NCBI GenBank assembly: GCA_029959645.1
Contig: JASCOJ010000010.1
Span: forward strand, 1-39,850
Source: Microbacteriaceae bacterium PS02332
GTDB lineage: Bacteria; Actinomycetota; Actinomycetes; Actinomycetales; Microbacteriaceae
Length of the DNA: 39,850 nucleotides
Reading direction: 5' to 3'
How positions within the stretch are numbered: position 1 is the first letter of the stretch; every line of letters starts with the position of its first letter. The translations under genes were made by a program, and so were the position numbers. Below, in pieces: positions 33,256-39,850 of this stretch. The notes below the pieces were generated by a model. The model ran no database searches. It was not told the origin of the DNA and was given only the letters and a program-made list of their open reading frames with translations.

Positions 33256-35208
33256 ATGACGATCCCACAGCAGGACGACACCCTCGACGAGACCGCGGCG
33301 ACCTTCCCGCCGCCGCCGGAGTTCGTCGCCGACGCCGTCGCCGACGAGCGGCTGCACGCTGCCGCCGCCGCTGACCGCGTGACGTTCTGGGCCGACCAGT
33401 CCCGCGCCCTGCTCGACTGGCGGACGCCCTTCACGCAGGCCCTCGACTGGTCACGGGCCCCCGTCGCCAGCTGGTTCGCCGACGGCACGCTCAACGTCGC
33501 CGAGAACTGTCTCGACCGTCATGTCCGGGCCGGCCTCGGCGACCGGGTCGCGATCCACTTCGAGGGCGCCCCGGGCGACACCCGCACGATCACCTACGCC
33601 GAGCTGACCGCCGAGGTGCAGCGTGCCGCGAACATGCTCGTCGACCTCGGGGTCGGACAGGGCGACCGGGTCGTGGTCTACCTCCCCCTCATCCCGGAGG
33701 CCGTGGTCACCATGCTCGCCGTCGCCCGCATCGGCGCGGTGCACTCGGTCGTGTTCGGCGGCTTCAGCGCCGAGAGCCTCCGCGCCCGCATCGAGGACGC
33801 CGGTGCGAAGCTCGTCGTCACCGCGGACGGCGGCTGGCGTCGCGGGGCGGTTGCGCCGCTCAAGCCCGCGGTCGACGAGGCACTCGAGGGCGAGGGCACG
33901 GACAGCGTCGAGCACGTGCTCGTCGTCCGACGCGGCGAGAACGACATCGCCTGGAACGAGCGCGACCTGTGGTGGCACGACCGGATGGCGGCAGCCGCCC
34001 CGGACCACGAGCCCGAGGCCTTCCCCGCCGAGAACCCCCTCTTCATCCTCTACACCTCGGGCACGACCGGGAAGCCGAAGGGCATCGTGCACACCTCCGG
34101 CGGGTACCTGACCCAGGCGGCGTACACGCACAGGAACGTCTTCGACATGCACCCGGAGAAGGACGTCTGGTGGTGCACGGCCGACATCGGCTGGATCACC
34201 GGCCACACGTACGTCGTCTACGGCCCGCTCGCGAACGGCGTGACCCAGGTCCTGTACGAGGGCACACCGGACGAGCCGCAGCCCGGCCGCTGGTGGGACC
34301 TCGTCGACCGGTACGGCGTCACCGTCCTCTACACCGCACCGACCGCCGTCCGGGCCGCGATGAAGGCCGGTCGCCACGTGCCCGACGCGCGCAGCCTGGA
34401 GTCCCTCCGCCTGCTCGGCAGCGTCGGCGAGCCGATCAACCCCGAGGCCTGGCACTGGTACCGCCAGGTCATCGGCCACGACCGCACGCCGATCGTCGAC
34501 ACGTGGTGGCAGACCGAGACCGGCGCGATCATGATCTCCGCGCTGCCCGGCGTCACCAAGCTGAAGCCGGGCGCCGCGCAGACGCCGTTGCCCGGCATCG
34601 TGGCGGAGATCGTCGACGAGGAGGGCTCCCGCGTCGACCCCGGCGGCAGCGGCTACCTGACGATCACCGAGCCGTGGCCGTCGATGGCGCGCGGCATCTG
34701 GGGCGACCAGGACCGCTTCGTCGAGACCTATTGGGACCGCTTCCCCGGCCGCTACTTCGCCGGCGACGGGGCCCGGCTCGACGGCCAGGGCGACATCTGG
34801 GTGCAGGGTCGGGTCGACGACGTCATGAACGTGTCGGGACACCGCCTGTCGACCGCCGAGATCGAGTCCGCGCTGGTCGGGCACGAGGGCGTCGCCGAGG
34901 CCGCCGTGGTCGGCGCAGCGGACGCGACGACCGGTCAGGCGGTGGTCGCGTTCGTGATCCTCACGGCGGAGGCGGCGGACGGCGTCGACCGGGAGGCGTC
35001 GGCTGCCGAGCTCCGTGCCTGGGTCGGCACGCGCATCGGCGCGATCGCGAAGCCGCGGCAGGTCGTCATCGTGCCGGAGCTGCCGAAGACGCGCTCCGGC
35101 AAGATCATGCGCCGGCTCCTCCGCGACGCAGCCGAGGGGCGCCGCATCGGCGACACGACGACGCTGTCGGACCCGACGATCATGGCGACCATCGCGGACC
35201 TGATGTAG
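33256..35208 (+). CDS. acs: Acetyl-CoA synthetase
   Basis: It activates acetate with ATP to acetyl-AMP and then to acetyl-CoA. The 650-residue product is full length: GDRVAIHFEGAPGDTRTITY near the N-terminus, the P-loop-like YTSGTTGKPKGIVH, VDTWWQTETGA, and the hinge and C-terminal catalytic lysine block PKTRSGKIMRRLL, the lysine that is controlled by acetylation in this family. ATG 33256 has GAAGGAAG upstream. A -10-like TAGTCT at 33185-33190 would give a leader of about 60 nt; the upstream direct repeat may be its operator. A strong terminator follows. It is transcribed away from the 6C RNA. Confidence 0.96.
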   Translation: MTIPQQDDTLDETAATFPPPPEFVADAVADERLHAAAAADRVTFWADQSRALLDWRTPFTQALDWSRAPVASWFADGTLNVAENCLDRHVRAGLGDRVAIHFEGAPGDTRTITYAELTAEVQRAANMLVDLGVGQGDRVVVYLPLIPEAVVTMLAVARIGAVHSVVFGGFSAESLRARIEDAGAKLVVTADGGWRRGAVAPLKPAVDEALEGEGTDSVEHVLVVRRGENDIAWNERDLWWHDRMAAAAPDHEPEAFPAENPLFILYTSGTTGKPKGIVHTSGGYLTQAAYTHRNVFDMHPEKDVWWCTADIGWITGHTYVVYGPLANGVTQVLYEGTPDEPQPGRWWDLVDRYGVTVLYTAPTAVRAAMKAGRHVPDARSLESLRLLGSVGEPINPEAWHWYRQVIGHDRTPIVDTWWQTETGAIMISALPGVTKLKPGAAQTPLPGIVAEIVDEEGSRVDPGGSGYLTITEPWPSMARGIWGDQDRFVETYWDRFPGRYFAGDGARLDGQGDIWVQGRVDDVMNVSGHRLSTAEIESALVGHEGVAEAAVVGAADATTGQAVVAFVILTAEAADGVDREASAAELRAWVGTRIGAIAKPRQVVIVPELPKTRSGKIMRRLLRDAAEGRRIGDTTTLSDPTIMATIADLM

Positions 35209-35217
35209 CGGTCGGAC

Positions 35218-35262
35218 GCAGGAAGGGCCTCCCGTCACATCCGGCCGGGAGGCCCTTCCTGC
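35218..35262. terminator. Bidirectional terminator between acs and ridA
   Basis: Perfect 17-bp arms (35218-35234 and 35246-35262, core GCAGGAAGGGCCTCCCG) with an 11-nt loop. Convergent genes on both sides make it bidirectional; the stem has T-rich ends (CCCTTCCTGC). Confidence 0.85.
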
Positions 35263-35292
35263 GCGCCCGGACGCGTCGCGTCCGCCGGCGGC

Positions 35293-35754
35293 TCAGTCCG
35301 CCAACTCGACGATCAGCTCGACCTCGACCGGTGCGTCGAGCGGCAGGACCGCCACGCCCACCGCGCTGCGGGCGTGCATGCCCGCGTCGCCGAAGACGTC
35401 GCCGACGAGCTGCGACGCACCGTTCGCGACCCCGGGCTGCCCGGTGAAGGCCGGGTCGGACGCGACGAACACCGTCACCTTGACGACCCGCGCGACGCGG
35501 TCGAGGGACCCGGCGACGCTCTGCACCGCCGCGATCGCGTTCAGCGCGGCCTGCCGGGCCTGCGCCGTCGCGGTCTCGGCATCGACGGCGCCGCCGACCT
35601 TCCCGGTGACCGGGAGGGCGCCGTCCACGAAGGGCAGCTGGCCGGCGGTGAAGACGTGCGAGCCCGACACCACGGCGGGGACGTAGGCGGCCACCGGCGC
35701 GGCGACCGGCGGCACCGTGAGACCGAGCTCGGTCAGGCGTTCGGCGACGGTCAT
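35293..35754 (-). CDS. ridA: RidA/YjgF-family deaminase
   Basis: RidA-like proteins hydrolyse reactive enamine/imine intermediates such as 2-aminoacrylate. The 153-residue product is of the longer actinobacterial subgroup. It shows the family segments VVSGSHVFTAGQLPFVDG, QARQAALNAIAAVQSVAG, RVVKVTVFVASDPAF and RSAVGVAVLPLDAPVEVELI. The Arg of the C-terminal HARSAVG block, which binds the carboxylate in active members, is present; Tyr/Ser details cannot be assigned with certainty. It overlaps the small DUF4177 gene by ATGA, a pairing common in actinobacteria. Confidence 0.9.
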   Translation of the reverse strand: MTVAERLTELGLTVPPVAAPVAAYVPAVVSGSHVFTAGQLPFVDGALPVTGKVGGAVDAETATAQARQAALNAIAAVQSVAGSLDRVARVVKVTVFVASDPAFTGQPGVANGASQLVGDVFGDAGMHARSAVGVAVLPLDAPVEVELIVELAD

Positions 35755-35909
35755 GCGTCGTCCTTCGGGCGCTTCAGGTAGGCGACCAGCCCGCCCTCGG
35801 GTCCGGTGACGACCTGCACCAGCTCCCAGCCCTGGTCACCGAAGTTGTTGAGGATGGCAGTGGTGTTGTGGATGATCAACGGAGTGGTCAGGTATTCCCA
35901 GCGGCGCAT
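35751..35909 (-). CDS. DUF4177-type small protein
   Basis: A 52-residue protein, too short for usual gene finders. It reads MRRWEYLTTPLIIHN, then a loop and NNFGDQGWELVQVVTG and GGLVAYLKRPKDDA. The pattern W-E-Y ... L-N-x-x-G-x-x-G-W-E-L-V ... Y-L-K-R is that of DUF4177; the function is unknown. AAGGA lies 5 nt before ATG 35909, and its stop overlaps the ridA ATG (ATGA), so the two form one operon. Its promoter probably shares the short gap with ponA. Confidence 0.85.
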   Translation of the reverse strand: MRRWEYLTTPLIIHNTTAILNNFGDQGWELVQVVTGPEGGLVAYLKRPKDDA

Positions 35910-35946
35910 GCGGTTCCTTGCCAGCCTTTCAGTCCAGGTGGTCGTT

Positions 35947-35960
35947 TAGGCTGCATCCTA
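35947..35960. promoter_or_regulatory. Overlapping divergent -10 boxes of ponA and the DUF4177-ridA operon
   Basis: On the plus strand TAGGCT (35947-35952) lies 7 nt before the ponA ATG at 35960 and predicts a leaderless message. On the minus strand TAGGAT (35955-35960) fits a promoter for DUF4177-ridA with a leader of about 40 nt. The two -10 boxes overlap back to back, so polymerase can probably use only one at a time. Confidence 0.45.
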
Positions 35961-38602
35961 TGTCTGCCCAGAAGACGTCTGCCCGTCGGACCAAGCCCGT
36001 CTCCGCAGTCGGCGCCTTCATCGGTTTCGTCGGCTTCAGCGCCCTCGCCGGCCTCCTCGTCACGATCGGCGTCACACCGGCGATCGCCGTGGCCGGCGTC
36101 ACGACGACCTCGACGATCGGCGTCTTCGAGTCGCTGCCCGAGTACATCGAGCTCGGCGAGCTGCCGCAGCGCAACGAGGTGCTCGCCTACTCGGGCGGCC
36201 AGCCCGTGCACCTGGCGACGGTCTACGACCAGAACCGCCAGGAGCTGAAGTACGACCAGATCAGCGACAACCTCAAGAACGCCGCCATCGACGGCGAGGA
36301 CAAGCGCTTCTGGGACCACGGCGGCGTGGACATGACCTCGCTCGTGCGCGCCGGCGTCGGCTCGGTCGCCGGCAAGCTCGGGGACTCCGGCGGTGGGTCG
36401 ACGCTGACCATGCAGCTCGTCCGCAACATCAAGATGACGCAGGCACTCGAACTCCCCACGCAGGAAGAGCGCGACGCCGCGTACAACGACGCCGTGCGCC
36501 AGACGATCCCGCGCAAGCTCGAGGAGATGAAGCTCGCGATCGGGCTCGCGAAGAAGTACCCGAAGAAGGACATCCTCACCGCGTACCTCAACATCGCCTA
36601 CTTCGGCGACCAGACCTACGGCGTGCAGGCGGCAGCGCAGCGCTACTTCAGCAAGAACGCGTCGGACCTGACCCCGGCGGAGGGCGCTTCCATCCTCGCG
36701 ATCGTGCAGTCCCCGAACACCCGCAACCTGTCTGACCCCAAGTACTACGACGCGAACGTCGGTCGACGCGACGTCATCCTGAAGTCGATGTACGCGCAGA
36801 AGCACATCGACAAGCAGCAGCTCGACGAGGCCCTCGCGTCGAAGCCGGCCGACTACGTGCACCTCAGCGACCCGACCCAGGGCTGCAAGGCGGCGGCGGG
36901 CGTCGGCTCGCAGTTCTTCTGCGACTACGCCGTGCAGGTCGTCAAGGAGATGTCGCAGCTCGGTTCGACCCAGAAGGCGCGTGACGCAGCCTGGCGCAAC
37001 GGCGGCTACACCGTCCAGACCACCCTCAACGTGGACCTCAACGACGCGCAGAAGAAGCTGATCGACTCCTACGCGCCGAACACCGAGGCCCGTCTCGAGC
37101 TCGGCGGTGTCATCAACTCGGTCGAGGCCGACACCGGACGCATCCTGACGATGGCGCAGAACAAGGACTACAACCAGCTGCAGGCCTGTGGGTCGCAGGG
37201 TGCCGACCCGAACGCCTGCGCACCGGCCACCGACACCGGGATCAACCTCAGCGTCGACAAGCAGTACGGCGGCGGCCAGGGCTTCCAGACCGGTTCGACG
37301 TTCAAGCCCTTCACCCTGCTCAACTGGCTGCAGAAGGGCCACGGCCTCGGCGAGATCGTGAACGGCACGCCGCGCGGCTTCACGAGCTACACCGTCTGCG
37401 GTAAGCGCTCGGGAATCTCGCCCGTGTACCAGCCCAAGAACGACTCCCTCGGCGAGGGCGGCAACATGACCGTCGAGAGCGCGACCTACCGCTCGGTGAA
37501 CGTCTCCTACGTCAACATGGCGCAGAAGTTGGACTACTGCGACATCCGGAAGACCGCCGAGTCCCTGGGGGTGCACCTCGCCAAGCCCCGGACCTCGATG
37601 GCCGGCTACGGCGACGACATGTCGAAGAAGACCACCACCGGGATCGAGCTCAACCCGTCGGCGGTGCTCGGCACGAACTACATCGCCCCGCTGACCATGG
37701 CTGCGGCCTACGCCGGCATCGCGAACAACGGCACATTCTGCCGCCCCATCGCGATCGACAACGTCACGAACGCCGAGGGCAAGGCGCTCGGCGGCCAGCC
37801 GAAGGACTGCACCCAGGCGATCGACCCGGAGGTCGCGAAGACCGCGATCTCCGCGCTGAAGAAGACCCTGACCGTCGGTACCGCCGCCGGCGCCCGGACG
37901 CCGGACGGCTTCGACGAGTTCGGCAAGACCGGCACGACGAACGAGGCGGACCAGATCTGGCTCGTCGGATCGTCCACGAAGGTCGCGACCGCGACGTGGC
38001 TCGGCAACATCCAGGGCGACAAGAGCCTCCGGCACGTCTACGGCCCGAAGGGGCTCTACTCGCTGTCGCGCACGTCGCTGTGGCGTCAGGCGCAGAGCAT
38101 CGTGAACAGCCAGCACGCCGGTGGGCAGTTCGAGGCGCCGTCCCCCACGTCCGTCCGTGGCAACAGCATCACCGTGCCGAACGTGGTCGGACAGACCCCC
38201 GAGCAGGCGCGGTCGGCGATCGCCGGTGCCGGGCTCACCTACGTCGACGGCGGCGTGCAGGCCGGAGCCGGGACGCCCGGGACCGTCTCCTCCACGATCC
38301 CGGCGGCGTCGAGCCCGCTCTCCCGCGGCTCGTCCGTCACCGTCTACACGACCGACGGATCGCAGGCGACGGTGCCCCAGGTGGGCGGGCGGTCCATCGA
38401 CGACGCGCGCGCGGCCCTGCAACAGGCGGGCTTCGGCAACCTCGCAATCTCCGACCAGTTCCAGCCGGGCAACGGGCAGAACCAGTGCACCGTGGCGACC
38501 GTGACGCCGGGCGCGGGATCGGCGGCGTCGAAGGACACCGCCGTCAGCGTCGGGCTCTACGGCGACCAGAACGGCAAGGCCCCGAAGGACGGCTGCCGAT
38601 GA
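35960..38602 (+). CDS. ponA: Class A penicillin-binding protein (PBP1-type) with two PASTA domains
   Basis: A bifunctional wall synthase at the outer face of the membrane. The 880-residue product has a short cytoplasmic tail, one membrane span (about 15-40), a transglycosylase domain with Glu113 in GEDKRFWDHGG and GGSTLTMQLVRNI, and a transpeptidase domain with Ser446-Thr-Phe-Lys449, Ser512-Val-Asn514 and Lys656-Thr-Gly. C-terminal PASTA domains start near residues 737 (ITVPNVVG) and 803 (ATVPQVGG). I start at ATG 35960: no ribosome site, but TAGGCT at the leaderless distance. The upstream ATG at 35918 would run through the promoter. Overlaps the phosphoesterase by ATGA. Confidence 0.95.
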   Translation: MSAQKTSARRTKPVSAVGAFIGFVGFSALAGLLVTIGVTPAIAVAGVTTTSTIGVFESLPEYIELGELPQRNEVLAYSGGQPVHLATVYDQNRQELKYDQISDNLKNAAIDGEDKRFWDHGGVDMTSLVRAGVGSVAGKLGDSGGGSTLTMQLVRNIKMTQALELPTQEERDAAYNDAVRQTIPRKLEEMKLAIGLAKKYPKKDILTAYLNIAYFGDQTYGVQAAAQRYFSKNASDLTPAEGASILAIVQSPNTRNLSDPKYYDANVGRRDVILKSMYAQKHIDKQQLDEALASKPADYVHLSDPTQGCKAAAGVGSQFFCDYAVQVVKEMSQLGSTQKARDAAWRNGGYTVQTTLNVDLNDAQKKLIDSYAPNTEARLELGGVINSVEADTGRILTMAQNKDYNQLQACGSQGADPNACAPATDTGINLSVDKQYGGGQGFQTGSTFKPFTLLNWLQKGHGLGEIVNGTPRGFTSYTVCGKRSGISPVYQPKNDSLGEGGNMTVESATYRSVNVSYVNMAQKLDYCDIRKTAESLGVHLAKPRTSMAGYGDDMSKKTTTGIELNPSAVLGTNYIAPLTMAAAYAGIANNGTFCRPIAIDNVTNAEGKALGGQPKDCTQAIDPEVAKTAISALKKTLTVGTAAGARTPDGFDEFGKTGTTNEADQIWLVGSSTKVATATWLGNIQGDKSLRHVYGPKGLYSLSRTSLWRQAQSIVNSQHAGGQFEAPSPTSVRGNSITVPNVVGQTPEQARSAIAGAGLTYVDGGVQAGAGTPGTVSSTIPAASSPLSRGSSVTVYTTDGSQATVPQVGGRSIDDARAALQQAGFGNLAISDQFQPGNGQNQCTVATVTPGAGSAASKDTAVSVGLYGDQNGKAPKDGCR

Positions 38603-39552
38603 CGCGCGGCCGCGCCGCCCTCGGCGTCGTGGCAGCGGGAGCCGCGGTCGGCGCGGCCAGTGCCGCGTACGGCTCGCTCGTCGAGCGCCGACGCTTCGGC
38701 ATCCGCTGGGAGACCGTCCCGGTCCTCCCACCGGGATCGCGCGACATCACGGTGCTGCACCTGTCGGACATCCACATGGCCCCGTGGCAGTCCGACAAGC
38801 AGCAGTGGCTCCGTGACCTGAGCCTGGTCGAGCCGGACTTCGTCGTGAACACGGGTGACAACCTCGGACACGCCACCGCGAACGCCGCCGTGGAGTACGC
38901 CCTCGAGCCGTTCCGGGGTGTCCCGGGGGCGTTCGTCTACGGCTCGAACGACTTCTTCGGACCCTCGCCCCGGAACCCGCTGAAGTACCTCAGCGGTCCG
39001 AGCAGGATGCGCTCCGGCGCGGAGCCCGTCGCGCTCGACGTCGACCGGCAGACCGCCTTCTTCGAGTCGCTCGGCTGGCTGGACCTCAACGACCACGCGC
39101 GGGCGATGGAGCTCAAAGGCTCGCGGCTCGAGCTCTTCGGGACGTCCGACGCCCACCGTGGCTGGGACCGCCTCGACCTGCTCCCCGCGAACGTCGACGA
39201 GATGCGCTCCGAGGTGCCGTGGTCCGAGGACGAGACCGGCCCCTCCCCCGTGTCCATCGGCGTGACGCACGCTCCCTACCGCCGGGTGCTCGACGCGTTC
39301 GTGACGCAGGGTGCCGACGTCGTCTTCGCGGGACACACCCACGGCGGCCAGGTCGCCGTCCCCGGGGTCGGCGCACTCGTGACCAACTCCGACCTGCCCC
39401 GACGCTACGCGAGTGGCCTGCACCAGTGGCAGAACCGCACGCACTGGTCGTGGCTCAACGTCTCGGCGGGGCTCGGCACGTCGATCTACGCGCCCGTGCG
39501 GTTCGCGGTGCAGCCCGAAGCCGTCGTCGTCACCCTGACCGCGAAGGCCTGA
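38599..39552 (+). CDS. Metallophosphoesterase (calcineurin-like)
   Basis: A 317-residue hydrolase with an N-terminal membrane anchor or signal (ALGVVAAGAAVGAASAAYG, about 6-25). The metal-binding motifs are in order: DIH in LHLSDIHM, GDN in NTGDN, a GNxx-like GSND in FVYGSNDFFG (Ser in place of Gly/His-type second residue), and GHTHGGQV with the metal-binding histidines. Relatives such as YkoQ and other exported phosphoesterases act on phospholipids or nucleotides; the substrate here is unknown. It overlaps ponA by 4 nt, so the two are coupled, suggesting an envelope role. Confidence 0.9.
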   Translation: MTRGRAALGVVAAGAAVGAASAAYGSLVERRRFGIRWETVPVLPPGSRDITVLHLSDIHMAPWQSDKQQWLRDLSLVEPDFVVNTGDNLGHATANAAVEYALEPFRGVPGAFVYGSNDFFGPSPRNPLKYLSGPSRMRSGAEPVALDVDRQTAFFESLGWLDLNDHARAMELKGSRLELFGTSDAHRGWDRLDLLPANVDEMRSEVPWSEDETGPSPVSIGVTHAPYRRVLDAFVTQGADVVFAGHTHGGQVAVPGVGALVTNSDLPRRYASGLHQWQNRTHWSWLNVSAGLGTSIYAPVRFAVQPEAVVVTLTAKA

Positions 39553-39646
39553 CGCGTCACTCCGGCTCGGACGGACGACGCTGCCGGATGACGCTGCGAC
39601 GCGCCCGGGCCGGGCGCTGTGGTCGTGAGCACCCCCGATCATCGGC

Positions 39647-39652
39647 TAGACT
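39647..39652 (+). promoter_or_regulatory. Possible -10 box of tRNA-Pro
   Basis: TAGACT lies about 36 nt before the mature tRNA-Pro 5' end. A -35 box is not clear. Confidence 0.4.
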
Positions 39653-39687
39653 TCCAGGGTTGCTCCGGGAACGGAGTGATCACACCG

Positions 39688-39762
<75 letters not shown>

Positions 39763-39789
39763 ACTGTGTTGAGACAGCAGTACGAAGAA

Positions 39790-39815
39790 GGCCCCGCGCC
39801 GGGAGGCGCCGGGCC
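39790..39815 (+). terminator. Hairpin after tRNA-Pro
   Basis: GGCCCCGCGCC (39790-39800) pairs with GGCGCCGGGCC (39805-39815) with one mismatch around a GGGA loop. Position fits the end of the tRNA transcript. Confidence 0.55.
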
Positions 39816-39825
39816 GTCGTGCGTG

Positions 39826-39850
39826 GGAGCGGTGTGGGGGGGGGGGTTTT
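39826..39850. other. Low-complexity contig end
   Basis: A run of about eleven G followed by T ends the window and is probably an assembly artefact like that at 1-70. Confidence 0.5.

Overview
The window is about 39.9 kb of high-GC DNA from an actinobacterium, most likely a Microbacteriaceae member of the Curtobacterium type. This rests on gene families and gene order, not on a database match. Supporting signs are the block topA, tmk, holB beside a Tad pilus locus and acs, the 6C small RNA, many GTG starts, ATGA/GTGA gene overlaps and many leaderless promoters. Both ends are homopolymer-rich and look like contig ends.

Positions 1-14165 are mostly core genome. They hold ptsH (HPr), an exonuclease III, a trpS-acetyltransferase-ribD-ribA series, an MHS-type transporter and an ABC half-transporter. 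On the minus strand follow dacB-pncA-gabD (wall remodelling, nicotinamide salvage, semialdehyde oxidation), a Gfo/Idh oxidoreductase and a Tat-exported M15 peptidase with a phage-like C-terminal extension.

Positions about 14200-23470 are an accessory island between the M15 gene and tRNA-Thr(CGT). I read it as a decayed prophage. Four phage-type reading frames are broken: a zinc-ribbon/helical early protein, two HNH endonucleases and the tail end of a structural protein. Between them lie intact small genes that do not match phage structural genes: several small membrane or membrane-anchored proteins, a secreted PASTA protein, a two-gene HEPN-like cassette, a GntR regulator with a palindromic operator, and a zinc-ribbon protein. 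No integrase was found.

Positions 23473-39850 are core again: tRNA-Thr, a TetR regulator, holB, tmk, topA, a compact Tad pilus locus (TadA, a TadB/TadC-like fusion, a DUF4244 pilin, two TadE-like proteins), a 6C small RNA antisense to the acs direction, acs, ridA with a small DUF4177 gene, ponA with a metallophosphoesterase, and tRNA-Pro(CGG).

The most interesting points are the 6C RNA in its conserved neighbourhood, the eroded prophage with its intact cargo (including the HEPN-like pair), and a recurrent leaderless promoter (TANNNT followed 6-8 nt later by the start codon) that fixes the start of about ten genes.
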